This document shows, in pieces, positions 45,052 through 54,723 of a stretch of 64,000 nt of DNA (positions within the stretch are counted from its first letter, which is position 1; each line of letters opens with the position of its first letter). The notes under the pieces are model-generated. The model saw only the letters and a list, made by a program, of their open reading frames with translations. It was not told the DNA's origin and ran no database searches. The stretch comes from SABI01 sp963678555. Lineage in GTDB: Bacteria > Spirochaetota > Spirochaetia > Sphaerochaetales > Sphaerochaetaceae. The stretch is taken from positions 1-64,000 of the forward strand of contig CAXXJA010000003.1 of the NCBI GenBank assembly GCA_963678555.2, written 5' to 3'. The position numbers and the translations under genes were made by a program.

Positions 45052-45942
45052 TTACAAAGATACGTGACCCTTCCGGTCCGCCCAGCAGCTGATGGCAAGA
45101 GAGACAGGAAGGCCTGCGATATGGGTAGGGGCATATTCCACTGAAACACCCAGGGCTGTCAGGGGGCCACCGAAACCACCCGGCCCGACTCCCGTCTTCT
45201 GAACAGCCTCGAGGATTCTCCTCTCGAATGCCGCGTACCTGCCATCGGGATGGGGCGAACCTACATCCCTCAGAAGTGCTTTCTTCGCGAGCAGAGCACT
45301 GCCTTCAGCAGAGGCGCCCACTCCGACGCCAAGCACGATTGGAGGACACGGTTTCCCACCCGAACTTTTCACTTCCTCACAGATGAACCGTATAATCTCA
45401 TCCTCGTCAGCTGTGGGATTGAACATTCTCGTTGCACTGCAGTTCTCACTTCCGAACCCTTTCAAAATGAACCTGATGTCACCGCGACCCTCACTCGCCG
45501 TATCCCAATGGATGAGGACAGGCAGGTTGTTTCGCGTATTGATCCTGTCGAACAGGGGATCGGACACAATGGAGTAACGGAACGAGCCTTCCGTGAAAGC
45601 ATCTCTCGAAGCCTCGATGATGATCTGCTCGAGCTGATGCATCGTAAAAGGAGCCTCGGGACCGAGAGAGACGAACGCTATCAGCATTCCCGTGTCCTGA
45701 CACATCGGCCTTCCCGTCTTCCTGGCTATATCGAGGTTTTCGAGAATCATAGAGAGCATCGTAAGGCTGGAAGAGATCCGTCCGAACTCTCTACCTCCCT
45801 CAGGAATAGCTTTCAGCTGCTCCTCGTAAGATTCCCTCATACGGACAAGGGAATCCATCAGAGAAGGTTCGAGATATACGGCAGCCTGTTTCACTGCCTG
45901 TTTCACCGCAGCCGCCAGGGCTGCCCGTTCATTGCTCTGCAT
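45052..45942 (-). CDS. Fe-S hydro-lyase, alpha subunit (fumarate/tartrate dehydratase type)
   Basis: A 296-residue Fumerase domain protein from ATG 45942, which overlaps the VanZ-like gene by 14 bp; 17 more upstream codons are open. Cluster cysteines are visible in MCQDTGMLIAF, ENCSATRMFNPT and GKPCPPIVLGVGVGAS. The product binds an oxygen-labile [4Fe-4S] cluster and hydrates fumarate to malate together with the beta subunit, which fits an anaerobe. Confidence 0.92.
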   Translation of the reverse strand: MQSNERAALAAAVKQAVKQAAVYLEPSLMDSLVRMRESYEEQLKAIPEGGREFGRISSSLTMLSMILENLDIARKTGRPMCQDTGMLIAFVSLGPEAPFTMHQLEQIIIEASRDAFTEGSFRYSIVSDPLFDRINTRNNLPVLIHWDTASEGRGDIRFILKGFGSENCSATRMFNPTADEDEIIRFICEEVKSSGGKPCPPIVLGVGVGASAEGSALLAKKALLRDVGSPHPDGRYAAFERRILEAVQKTGVGPGGFGGPLTALGVSVEYAPTHIAGLPVSLAISCWADRKGHVSL

Positions 45943-46363
45943 GGTGCGGATACCTCCTTGCATAGATCTCGAGAACCAGGAGTGCGACTGCAATACCTGC
46001 CCCCGCTCCCGATGCGTCGGCTACAGCATCAAGCAGCTCCATGGACCTGCCGGTCAGAGGCTGCAGTATCTCTATGACGATGCCAAGAATCACTGTCAGA
46101 GAGAAGGACGCTGCCACCCCGCTGCAGTTTTCCCTGAACAGAGTCCGCAGCGCAGTGTGACGGGGTCTGTGCGCCAGGGAGAGAAACAGAAGAAAGGACA
46201 TAAGGAAGTAGGCTCCTGCATGAAGCATCTTATCCTCGTACGGCATGAACCGAAACGGTGTCGACACATGCAGTGCGGGAAGAAACGACATATAGGTGAC
46301 AAAAATCATCAGAAGCGCGGTGAGAATACGCAGAAGGATCCTCAGCATATGAAATCTAGACAT
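45929..46363 (-). CDS. VanZ-like membrane protein
   Basis: A 144-residue protein with four membrane segments, beginning MSRFHMLRILLRILTALLMIFVT. It has YEDKMLHAGAYFLMSFLLFLS and IVIEILQPLTGRSMELLDAVADASGAGAG, the conserved VanZ/PhoVanZ core (DK.xHxxxY and E..Q...R..D..D...N-like). Its name comes from teicoplanin resistance but most members have no known function. It overlaps its neighbours at both ends. Confidence 0.85.
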   Translation of the reverse strand: MSRFHMLRILLRILTALLMIFVTYMSFLPALHVSTPFRFMPYEDKMLHAGAYFLMSFLLFLSLAHRPRHTALRTLFRENCSGVAASFSLTVILGIVIEILQPLTGRSMELLDAVADASGAGAGIAVALLVLEIYARRYPHHAEQ

Positions 46364-47360
46364 CGACCCGATCTCCCTGTACAGCATCCTGCTCTCGCAT
46401 CACCCGGTCCAGCGAATGAAGAAACGTCGTCTTATCGGGAAAATCACGAGGTGAAGCGAGACGATGGCGCGGAGTGTCACTCACCAGACGCTGAATGACG
46501 ACATGCGCATCGATATGGCGAAGAAGCAGGATCGTGTTGTATATATGCTCTGCCATCTCGGGAGCTTCCACCTCTCCCCGTTCATACATCTCATACAGGG
46601 GTGTCCCTGCCACGATATGAAGATTATGGATCTTGACCGCCTCAGGCTGTGTCTCTCTGAGCAGCTGAGCCGTTCTGAGAATCTCCTCGTCTCCCTCAGT
46701 CGGCAGACCGAGCATGAGGTGTGCACACACGGCAATACCCTTTTCATGAAGGGCTTTGATACTCTCCCGATAGTGCTGAACGGTATGTCCACGTCGAAGA
46801 AACTCAAGACTCTTCTCGTTCCCGCTCTGAAGCCCCAGTTCCACCCATACCCTCTTCACCCTGTCTCGGTACCCGGAAAGGAGCGAAACAACCGTATCGG
46901 AAAGGCAATCAGGTCGTGTAGAGATGATCAGCTCGGTATAGGGCCCTGTATCGAGGGCAGCATCATACAGACGCTTCAGATTGTCTGCACGGTCAAAGGT
47001 GTTGGTGTAGGACTGGAAGTAGATACTCCTGAGGGTGTCGGGGTACCGTGTATCGAGGAACTCACGCCCCCGGGCAATCTGCTGTTTCACAGAGTCTATA
47101 CGCTCTTCAATCGACCCGACACGTTCTTTCGTGCGAAACTGCTCTATATCGCGTGAGAACGGGCTGCTCCTGGTGAAATCCCTTTCATCCGTCCTCTGAT
47201 ACACCGACACAGCCCCGTAGGAATCACAGAACATGCATCCGCCCCCGCGATACTCGTCACGGTGTGGACAGCTGAACCCGCCGTCGACACCGATGCGGTA
47301 AACTCGGTGTCCATAGGTTCGCTCCAGAGCAGACGTATAATCGTTCCACCTCGTCCACAT
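46356..47360 (-). CDS. TIGR01212-type radical SAM protein (YhcC-like)
   Basis: A 334-residue radical SAM protein. The cluster-binding cysteines are in GGFSCPHRDEYRGGGCMFCD, the long-spaced variant (Cys-x9-Cys-x2-Cys) of the TIGR01212/Elp3-like group. It also has YFQSYTNTFDRADNLKRLYD, ISTRPDCLSD, WVELGLQSGNEKSLEFLRRG, AHLMLGLPTEGDEEIL. Distantly related to the Elp3 tRNA-modifying family; the reaction is unknown. Its start follows the patatin gene stop directly. Confidence 0.92.
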   Translation of the reverse strand: MWTRWNDYTSALERTYGHRVYRIGVDGGFSCPHRDEYRGGGCMFCDSYGAVSVYQRTDERDFTRSSPFSRDIEQFRTKERVGSIEERIDSVKQQIARGREFLDTRYPDTLRSIYFQSYTNTFDRADNLKRLYDAALDTGPYTELIISTRPDCLSDTVVSLLSGYRDRVKRVWVELGLQSGNEKSLEFLRRGHTVQHYRESIKALHEKGIAVCAHLMLGLPTEGDEEILRTAQLLRETQPEAVKIHNLHIVAGTPLYEMYERGEVEAPEMAEHIYNTILLLRHIDAHVVIQRLVSDTPRHRLASPRDFPDKTTFLHSLDRVMREQDAVQGDRVDV

Positions 47361-49642
47361 CAGAACACCTCCACAAAGACAGCGGCATTCAGATTCGCGT
47401 CGACAGCCAGGCCGAACAGAAGATCGGCATTCTGTATCTGCAGTCCGAGTCCGGCTGACAGCATGAGGTCGAACGATGCGTCACGAAACAGCTCGAACGG
47501 CTCTATACGAACAGCGGGATTCGTACCGTAGATATCTTCAGTGGAGAGTCCTCTGATACCGGCGCTGAGTTCGGCCTTGAACAGGAGGGGGATTCCCGGA
47601 CTCCTGTAGGCGTGAACGTAGCTGACACTCGTCAGAACGCGGTCCTTGACACGCAGGCTGGGAGAGAGGGTAGCAATCTCGCGCGCTCCACCGTACGAGA
47701 AGTAGTCCGACCGTCTGTGAGCGACCGATCGCGTGATACCGGCAAACCCACGGAAGGAGAGGTAGGAATCCTCTATCAACTCCCAGGTGCGGACGCCTCT
47801 GAAGTCAAAGCGGTAGCCGAAATCGAAGTTCATGGCAGAAATATCTACATCGAAGTCAACACGGGTTCCCTCCTTCGGAAACAGAGAGAAATTCTGGGTG
47901 GTGTAGACACCGCCGAGAGAAAGGGACGGCACGAATGCATAGGTGTACGAGTCGTCACTCTGCCGATACCACAGATTATCGAAGGAACCTGTGAACTTCA
48001 CTTCCATCGAATTCCTGTAGGTGGCATAGCCACTGGCGGAAGCCGTATAGCTGAAATCCTGACCGTCCGTGGTTCCCGGAATAACCTCGTCGCCACCCCA
48101 CAGATACCCCCGCTTATACTCATGACTCATCCCGAAAGAGAACGATGGAGAGAACCGGTACCGCAGCGATGCATCGATCTGAACAGCCTCCCGCTGGAGT
48201 ATCATCAGATCAAAGGTAAGCCTCTTGTTCAGGAATTCCTCGACATTCAGTTCAATACTGATATCCGGGTCGAAATCGAACCTATAGCCACCCTGAAGGG
48301 AATGACGGATACTTGTCGTTCCGAACAGTCCCAGTGAGAGTGTCAGCTTACGGGTCGGAAACTCTCTCGTGACGATATCAAGTTCTCCGTGCGGGTTTCC
48401 GTCACCGTCACAGGAGATGTTCCTGATCCGGTAGGTCACCGTCGCATAGCGGTTCAGTTCTCTCAGCTGATCCAGTTCCGTCCTCAGCAGTGCCCTCATC
48501 GATTCATCGAAAGATGCCCCTTCAAGGCAGGTAAACTCTTCAATCGGAAAGACATCAGGTTTCGACTCATCGGGTTCAAGCCTGGTGTGAGAGACATGAT
48601 CGATCCAGATATCCGGAAGGGAGTCGTACCTTCTGACCTCCCTCTGGTCCCTCATCGGCACTCCCGCAGCTTCGAGGAAGTTCCGGAGAGTCTCTATCTC
48701 ACTGTGCGCTTCAGCGGCATGCTGCTCACCTATCTCCATGATCTCACGGAAGGAGATGAAATCAAGCGGACCGTATCCTTCGAGCACCACAGAAAAGAGA
48801 AGGTGAGCATCATCAAGCTGATCCACGATCGTGTTTCTTGTGATGATGACCACGAGCTGTTCGATGACCTGTGTGAGTGAAGTGACATCCTCCGCCTGAC
48901 GCAGATAATCGGCTGAGTTCACATCGACCGCGATGACGATGTCCGCCCCCAGCTCCTTCGCGACTCTGATGGGAAGGTTGTCAACGACACCACCGTCGAT
49001 GACAGCCCTTCCGTCGATCAGGGCGGGTGCGAACAGCCCTGGTATGCTGATACTCGAGCGTATCGCAGCGACCAGAGACCCTTCGGAGAAAATGATCTTC
49101 TCTCCCGTGAGCAGGTCGGTACCGATAGCCCGGTAGGGAATGGAAAGGTCATCGAAATCGGTAATCAGAGACGTGTTGATCAGTGAATCATTGAGCATCT
49201 CCAGGATCTTCTGATCCCCGATCAGTGACGGAGCACGCCCGATACCCTCACTGTCGAATTCAAGAGAGATGATATTGTTCTTATGTTCGGCGAACACCGA
49301 GAGCTCGGGATTTCGGGTCGAGACAGGAGGTACAGCGAACATCTCGACCATATCATAGCTTTCTACGAGAGAGGCCATCTGATCGGGGGTATAGCCGGCA
49401 GCATACATACCTCCGATCAGCGCTCCCATGCTTGTACCCACGACCATATCAATCGGGATCCCGGCCTCTTCAAGTGCCGCAATGATCGGAATATCGGCAA
49501 AACCGCGGGCACCTCCCCCCGACAGCACCAGAGCCACCTTGATATCAGCATCCGCATCCCGGGGAAGTTCAGACAGCTTCGCCGATGGAAGGTCGAAGAG
49601 CACGAGGGACAGAACAAGAAGGATACTCAGAAGGTGTTTCAT
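47360..49642 (-). CDS. Patatin-like phospholipase with C-terminal outer-membrane barrel (type Vd secretion-like)
   Basis: A 760-residue protein. A signal peptide (MKHLLSILLVLSLVLF) is followed by a patatin domain (about 30-310): LVLSGGGARGFADI (oxyanion GGGxRG), the nucleophile Ser in VVGTSMGALIGG, and the dyad Asp in VIDGGVVDNLPI. Residues about 370-430 look like one POTRA-type segment, and about 430-760 alternate hydrophobic/polar strands with aromatic ends up to the terminal Phe (AAVFVEVF). This is the PlpD-like type Vd layout: a lipase exported through its own 16-strand barrel. It overlaps fmt by four bases. Confidence 0.9.
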   Translation of the reverse strand: MKHLLSILLVLSLVLFDLPSAKLSELPRDADADIKVALVLSGGGARGFADIPIIAALEEAGIPIDMVVGTSMGALIGGMYAAGYTPDQMASLVESYDMVEMFAVPPVSTRNPELSVFAEHKNNIISLEFDSEGIGRAPSLIGDQKILEMLNDSLINTSLITDFDDLSIPYRAIGTDLLTGEKIIFSEGSLVAAIRSSISIPGLFAPALIDGRAVIDGGVVDNLPIRVAKELGADIVIAVDVNSADYLRQAEDVTSLTQVIEQLVVIITRNTIVDQLDDAHLLFSVVLEGYGPLDFISFREIMEIGEQHAAEAHSEIETLRNFLEAAGVPMRDQREVRRYDSLPDIWIDHVSHTRLEPDESKPDVFPIEEFTCLEGASFDESMRALLRTELDQLRELNRYATVTYRIRNISCDGDGNPHGELDIVTREFPTRKLTLSLGLFGTTSIRHSLQGGYRFDFDPDISIELNVEEFLNKRLTFDLMILQREAVQIDASLRYRFSPSFSFGMSHEYKRGYLWGGDEVIPGTTDGQDFSYTASASGYATYRNSMEVKFTGSFDNLWYRQSDDSYTYAFVPSLSLGGVYTTQNFSLFPKEGTRVDFDVDISAMNFDFGYRFDFRGVRTWELIEDSYLSFRGFAGITRSVAHRRSDYFSYGGAREIATLSPSLRVKDRVLTSVSYVHAYRSPGIPLLFKAELSAGIRGLSTEDIYGTNPAVRIEPFELFRDASFDLMLSAGLGLQIQNADLLFGLAVDANLNAAVFVEVF

Positions 49643-50604
49643 GCTCCCATCAGCCGTGCTCCCAGGATGCCGGGATTCCCGTTCACGAACGAACGGGCGT
49701 CCATCTCCTTCTTCTTGCTCAGCTGAAGCCGGTCCACATACAGAGTCCCTTTCAAGCAGGCGATGGCAAGTCCCCGGCCTTTGACATACTCGAGAACGGT
49801 TCCCGGAGCAGCATCATGAACACTCTCATCATCTACGGAGTCGACGGTACCCTCTACACTCGAGAGAATCAGTTGGACTCCATCGAAATAGGTGTAGGCC
49901 TTCGGCCAGGGATACAGTGCCCTGATCATGGCATGGATATCGCTCGCCTTCCGGTTGAAATCGATGGCACCATCCTCCTTCGCAAGTTTATGTGTGAAGG
50001 TCGCGTTGCCATGCTCCTGAGGACATGCATGCGAGTAGTAGTAATCATAGCGATCAAGGGTATTCAGTGTAAGCTGCGCTGCAAGGGCGGAGACGGACTG
50101 AGACAGCGTCTCGCTTGTCTCGTCCCCCGAGAGAGCGAATGACAGGGAATTGACGATGTCACCGCTGTCGATCTTCTTCACGATCTTCTGCAGAGAGATC
50201 CCCGATACCTGGTCCTTCTTCAGGATGGAATACTGGATGGGAGAGGGCCCTCTGTGAAGAGGGAGCAGAGACGGATGAATATTGATGGCGCCGCGCGGAA
50301 ACAGAGAGAGGAAAGACCGGGTGAAGTAGTGACTTGTGGCAAACGACAGGAGTACTTCGGCGTTCAGTGAACGCACCTCCTCAACCGTCTCAGGGGTGAT
50401 AGTGTCAGCCTCTACAACGGGGATCCCAAGGCTCTCTGCGGAGGACTTCACCGGGACGGGAACCGCTGTTTTTCCCCGCTTCGCCCTCTTGTCCGGATGC
50501 ACAAGCACTCCAACGATATCGTGCTTCGATGCAACGGCCTCAAGAGTCGCCACGGAGAGAAGGGGATTGCCTGCATAGAGGATCCTGAGAGAGTCACTGC
50601 CCAT
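49639..50604 (-). CDS. fmt: Methionyl-tRNA formyltransferase
   Basis: A 321-residue Fmt from ATG 50604, five bases after the def stop; an earlier GTG is possible. RILYAGNPLLSVATLEAV starts the Rossmann domain. The catalytic region has NIHPSLLPLHRGPSPIQYSI and the SGISLQKIVKKIDSGDIV segment; the tRNA-binding C-terminal domain follows. It formylates initiator Met-tRNA. The def-fmt pairing is classical. Confidence 0.95.
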   Translation of the reverse strand: MGSDSLRILYAGNPLLSVATLEAVASKHDIVGVLVHPDKRAKRGKTAVPVPVKSSAESLGIPVVEADTITPETVEEVRSLNAEVLLSFATSHYFTRSFLSLFPRGAINIHPSLLPLHRGPSPIQYSILKKDQVSGISLQKIVKKIDSGDIVNSLSFALSGDETSETLSQSVSALAAQLTLNTLDRYDYYYSHACPQEHGNATFTHKLAKEDGAIDFNRKASDIHAMIRALYPWPKAYTYFDGVQLILSSVEGTVDSVDDESVHDAAPGTVLEYVKGRGLAIACLKGTLYVDRLQLSKKKEMDARSFVNGNPGILGARLMGA

Positions 50605-50609
50605 AGCCA

Positions 50610-51113
50610 CTACCTCTTGCGTTCTTTCCGATGCTTCTTCTCGTAGGCTTTGAGCAGTCGTTCCCGGGCACCCTCTTCCATACGGTCGACAAACAGAACC
50701 CCTTCCAGATGATCGTACTCGTGCTGTATGACACGGGCCAGGATACCGTCAGCCTCAAGCCGGAACGCTTTCCCTGTGATATCCTGCGCCTGCACGGTGA
50801 CCTTCAGAGGCCGCTCTATATCGTAATAGACTCCCGGGATACTGAGGCACCCCTCCTCGTACATTCCCACTTCATGACTCATCTCCAGGATCTCGGGGTT
50901 GAAGAAGGCGATACGCTCTCCAGGGCGTCTGGTGTCTACGATGAAGAACCGCTTACTGATTCCCACCTGAGGGGCTGCAAGCCCTATCCCGTCCGCCTCC
51001 TCGAGAGTCTCGTACATAGCATCAATGAGTATAGCCAGGGACGAGTCGAACTTCTTCACCCGCTCCCCTTTTTCACGGAGAACTTCATCTCCAATGGTGT
51101 AAATATCTAACAT
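50610..51113 (-). CDS. def: Peptide deformylase
   Basis: A 167-residue enzyme with all three motifs: GIGLAAPQVG, EEGCLSIPG (metal-binding Cys) and QHEYDHLEGVLF (His, Glu, His). It removes the N-formyl group from new proteins. It lies between priA (94 bp upstream) and fmt. Confidence 0.97.
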   Translation of the reverse strand: MLDIYTIGDEVLREKGERVKKFDSSLAILIDAMYETLEEADGIGLAAPQVGISKRFFIVDTRRPGERIAFFNPEILEMSHEVGMYEEGCLSIPGVYYDIERPLKVTVQAQDITGKAFRLEADGILARVIQHEYDHLEGVLFVDRMEEGARERLLKAYEKKHRKERKR

Positions 51114-51207
51114 GCCACTACTATAGCTCTATTCAAAGGCAGGGTCAATGTTGTATCCCCTCTGCAGGAAGCCTGAGAGGGTGGTGACACGCTCGGACAA
51201 GGGCCCC

Positions 51208-53175
51208 CTACAGCAGGTGCAGCGGATCGACATCGATCTCGATATGGATACCGGAGGCTGGCGTATAGTTCGAACGGATGAAGCTGGTCACTCTGAGCAG
51301 ATTTCTGATGGCGGCACTTCTCAGAATCATGTGATACCGGTAGTTGTTCGATATCTTTCCGATTGGGCACTCGCTCACTCCGATGATCTCGACACTCCCG
51401 TCACCGAGCCTGCTGATAGCCGATTCCGCGAGGGTCTCGAGGAGAGCACTCTGCTCGACGCACCGGGTTTTGTTCTTCCCTCGTACCGTGATATTCACCA
51501 GGCGCATGAAGGGGGGAAAGCCGGTGATCCTTCGTGTCTCGAGTTCCTCGCTGTAGAATGCCTCATAGGCTCCCGTTGCCGCCTTCTGTATGGCTGAAGC
51601 CTCGGGATGATACGTCTGAACGATCACACGCCCGTTCGTCAGGAACCGGCCTGAGCGGCCGCTCACCTGGACAAGGAGGGAGAAGGTACGCTCTGCTGAG
51701 CGGAAATCGGGAAGATTCAGTGTCCCGTCGGCGAGCACGATACCGACGAGGTCAACGTTCTGGAAGTTAAGTCCCTTCGCCACCATCTGAGTTCCAAGAA
51801 GAATATCGGTCTTTCCTTCCTGGAACCGCCGGATGATCTGTCCGGCTTCACCCTTTTTTCTGCCGACATCCGCATCAAGGCGCTCGATGCGGGCCTGTGG
51901 GAATTTTCTGGCTATCTCCTCTTCCACCATCTGAGTGCCGAACCCTGCGTATCCGACATCCACAGAACCACAGGAAGGACACACGGAAACCGGCTGTGTC
52001 GTATACCCGCAGTAATGGCAGACCATGGAGGCATTGTGCTTATGATAGGTGAGAGATATGGAGCAGTGCGGGCATATCATCTCGTACCCGCAGGAGGAGC
52101 AGTGGAAAAAGTAGGAGAACCCTCGGCGGTTGAGGAACAGGATGATCTGATTACCTCTCTCAAGGGTTGCTCTCATCTGACGGAACAGCTCTCTCGAAAG
52201 CATCTCCTTCTCACGGAGCATATCGACGATCTGTATGACCGGTTCCTTCCCCCCGCTCACCCTGGCGGGAAGGATGTGCTGCAGGACACTTCCCTCGGCC
52301 ATCTGATGATACGACTCGAGTGAGGGTGTCGCGCTGCCCATGAGAAGCTTCGCCTCATTCATCATCGCTCGTCTCTGAGCGACCTGCCGCGCATGATAGC
52401 GGGGAGTGTTTCCTGCCTTATACGTCTGCTCATGCTCTTCATCAACGATGATAAGACCCAGATCTGGGCAGGGAGCGAACACGGCACTCCGTGCTCCGAT
52501 GACGATATCCACCTCCCCCCGCTGAATCCGCCTCCACTCCTTAAGTCTCCTGGAACCTGTCAGACCTGAATGAAGGACAGCTACCCTCTCGCCGAAACGC
52601 AGTTCCATCGCTTCGAAGAGCTGATAGGTCAAGGTGATCTCGGGAACAAGATAGATGACCTGTCTACCCTGAGCTATCACATGCTCAGCAACGCGGAAGA
52701 AGACTTCACTCTTTCCGCTCCCGGTCACGCCGTACAGATAATGGAACAGCTGAGATGAGGAAATGATCTGTTCGATCGCCTGACTCTGATGCTCGCTCAG
52801 ACGTATCTCATGAGGTGCATCGAGGGTCTCATCAAACCCGATTTCATCCTTCGACTCACGACGGTTCGTGGGCAGCATGGCGGAGAGAGCTTCCCCGAGA
52901 GAACAGAAATAGTGGGTACCTATCCAGGAGGCAAGGAGTATATGCTCATTATTGAACAGTGGCTCCTTGTCGATTACTTTCATGACGTGCTTGAGACTGA
53001 AAGTCGTTTCAGGCTGTTTTTCACTGACTGCCAGTGCGAACGCAGTCACAGTACGGCGGCCGAACGGCACGGTAAGACGGCAGCCCACCTGTACCTGCTG
53101 TTCATCAGGGTCAAAGGTGTAGGTGAACCTCTGGTCCACGGGTGTAGCTATGACAACCTCGACATACTTGACCAT
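51208..53175 (-). CDS. priA: Primosomal protein N' (replication restart helicase PriA)
   Basis: A 655-residue PriA. Its 3'BD N-terminal domain starts MVKYVEVVIATPVDQRFTYT. Helicase motifs are YGVTGSGKSEVF (Walker A), IIVDEEHEQTYKAGNTPRYHAR (DEEH) and LLMGSATPSLES. Zinc-binding cysteines lie in FHCSSCGYEMICPHCSISL and CHYCGYTTQPVSVCPSCGS; motif V/VI is in LLGTQMVAKGLNFQNVDLVG and LLVQVSGRSGR. It reloads the replisome at stalled forks. It starts two bases after the uracil-DNA glycosylase stop. Confidence 0.97.
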   Translation of the reverse strand: MVKYVEVVIATPVDQRFTYTFDPDEQQVQVGCRLTVPFGRRTVTAFALAVSEKQPETTFSLKHVMKVIDKEPLFNNEHILLASWIGTHYFCSLGEALSAMLPTNRRESKDEIGFDETLDAPHEIRLSEHQSQAIEQIISSSQLFHYLYGVTGSGKSEVFFRVAEHVIAQGRQVIYLVPEITLTYQLFEAMELRFGERVAVLHSGLTGSRRLKEWRRIQRGEVDIVIGARSAVFAPCPDLGLIIVDEEHEQTYKAGNTPRYHARQVAQRRAMMNEAKLLMGSATPSLESYHQMAEGSVLQHILPARVSGGKEPVIQIVDMLREKEMLSRELFRQMRATLERGNQIILFLNRRGFSYFFHCSSCGYEMICPHCSISLTYHKHNASMVCHYCGYTTQPVSVCPSCGSVDVGYAGFGTQMVEEEIARKFPQARIERLDADVGRKKGEAGQIIRRFQEGKTDILLGTQMVAKGLNFQNVDLVGIVLADGTLNLPDFRSAERTFSLLVQVSGRSGRFLTNGRVIVQTYHPEASAIQKAATGAYEAFYSEELETRRITGFPPFMRLVNITVRGKNKTRCVEQSALLETLAESAISRLGDGSVEIIGVSECPIGKISNNYRYHMILRSAAIRNLLRVTSFIRSNYTPASGIHIEIDVDPLHLL

Positions 53176-53177
53176 GG

Positions 53178-53912
53178 CTACCGCGTCTTCAGGGCAAGAT
53201 CAAGATTGGAAGCAACCAGCTTCAGATCCTGCCACACATCTTTCCTGAGGTCCGTATTGCGGAGTACTGCGGCAGGATGGTAGGTCACCACTGTCGGAAT
53301 CTCATGATACCGGTGGATCGTTCCCCGCAGAGCCCTTAGCGGCTTCTGGTTTTCGAGGATCGTCTGTGAGGCGTAGCGGCCGAGGCACAGAATCATCCTA
53401 GGCTTAATCAGCTCGATCTGACGAAGCAGATAGGGCAGACAGGCTCGTACCTCCTCAGGTTCGGGGTCTCTGTTATGGGGAGGGCGGCATTTCACTACGT
53501 TTGTAATATAGATATCACTGCTCCTTGAGAGCGAAATGGCTGAAAGCCATGCATCCAGATACTCGCCGGCCTTCCCTACGAACGGTTTCCCGCTGCGGTC
53601 CTCCATCTCCCCGGGTCCCTCGCCTATCACCATGAGACTCGCACCCGGCTCACCGCTGCCGAAAACGGGATGGAGACGATGTTCAGACAACGGACAGGCG
53701 GAGCAGGAGGCAACACGAGCGGCAAGAGAGGAAAGATCCATCTGACCAGGTTCCTGATCCATCACTGCATCGACTTTCTCAACATCACAGAAGCGAGGCA
53801 TCTGATCCCGTTCGCTGCCCGGAGCAAGGTACTGTTCAACATCATCGAGAACCTGCCACAGAGCACTCAGGGTCTCTGAAGTGACGGGTACGTTATTCTC
53901 ACTATCACTCAT
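53178..53912 (-). CDS. Uracil-DNA glycosylase, family 4 type
   Basis: A 244-residue protein from ATG 53912. After a variable N-terminal about 65 residues, the type 4 core has SCSACPLSEHR (first two Fe-S cysteines), VIGEGPGEMEDRSGKPFVGKAG, YITNVVKCRPPHNRDPEPEE (third Cys), LCLGRYASQTIL and VVTYHPAAVLRN. It excises uracil from DNA using a structural [4Fe-4S] cluster. Between truA and priA. Confidence 0.95.
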   Translation of the reverse strand: MSDSENNVPVTSETLSALWQVLDDVEQYLAPGSERDQMPRFCDVEKVDAVMDQEPGQMDLSSLAARVASCSACPLSEHRLHPVFGSGEPGASLMVIGEGPGEMEDRSGKPFVGKAGEYLDAWLSAISLSRSSDIYITNVVKCRPPHNRDPEPEEVRACLPYLLRQIELIKPRMILCLGRYASQTILENQKPLRALRGTIHRYHEIPTVVTYHPAAVLRNTDLRKDVWQDLKLVASNLDLALKTR

Positions 53913-54723
53913 TATGGTACTCCACACTATAGAGATACAGACCGTCTGCCGGAGCAGTCTTCAGCACGTTCGCACGCCTGCGTGCCTCAAGCAGCTCTCC
54001 CATCCGCTGTGGCGGGTCTCCCTGTGATGCCAGCTGCAGCATCGTTCCCACCATTGACCGCACCTGATGCATCATGAACGCATTCGCCTTCACTGTATAG
54101 ACAAGCACCTCCTCTGTCGACAGAAAATGCTGAAACGAGAAGGAACTGTGGAACACATCGCGGATACTGGAGACACTCTGGTCGTGGGAGGAGGCGAAGG
54201 TAGTGAAGTCATGGGTACCTACCAGAGTCCGCGCATACCCGTTGAGCAGGTCAAGATCAGGATACGAGCGGACACGGCAGACCCTTCCGGCATCGAATGG
54301 CGTGAGACGTGCCAGTTCCTTGATGACATACCTGTACTCGCGGGCGACAGATGTGAATCGTGCATGGAAGGTCTCATCGGCGGCGCAGGAGCTGGCGACC
54401 CTGACGTCCTTGGCCAGTCGGGTATTGAGAGCAACAGCGAAGGCTTCGGGTGGGATGGAGAGATTCACCGTGTCGAAATGAACGACCTGGCCCAGAGCAT
54501 GCACCCCTGTGTCAGTCCTCCCCGAGGCATGCATGGAGCAGTGACTCCCGATCAGTGACTGGAGAGCATCCTCAAGAGTTTCCTGAACCGTACGGACATC
54601 ATTCTGGCGCTGCCAGCCGTGGAAAGCCCTTCCGTCGTACATGATGCTCATCCGTATCCTGCGGCAGCCCTGCTCTATCGGATACCAGGTAGGCCTGTTA
54701 TAGTTATCACTGCGATCCATCAC
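53905..54723 (-). CDS. truA: tRNA pseudouridine(38-40) synthase
   Basis: A 272-residue TruA. Catalytic Asp in ASGRTDTGVHALGQVVHFD; also RIRMSIMYDGRAFHGWQRQ, REYRYVI and FMMHQVRSMVGTMLQLA. It modifies the anticodon stem-loop of many tRNAs. Its start overlaps the acpS stop and its stop overlaps the glycosylase start. Confidence 0.96.
   Translation of the reverse strand: MMDRSDNYNRPTWYPIEQGCRRIRMSIMYDGRAFHGWQRQNDVRTVQETLEDALQSLIGSHCSMHASGRTDTGVHALGQVVHFDTVNLSIPPEAFAVALNTRLAKDVRVASSCAADETFHARFTSVAREYRYVIKELARLTPFDAGRVCRVRSYPDLDLLNGYARTLVGTHDFTTFASSHDQSVSSIRDVFHSSFSFQHFLSTEEVLVYTVKANAFMMHQVRSMVGTMLQLASQGDPPQRMGELLEARRRANVLKTAPADGLYLYSVEYHNE

Noticed and set aside
47612..48337. 241-codon plus-strand frame
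   Set aside because: Antisense shadow of the patatin-barrel gene.
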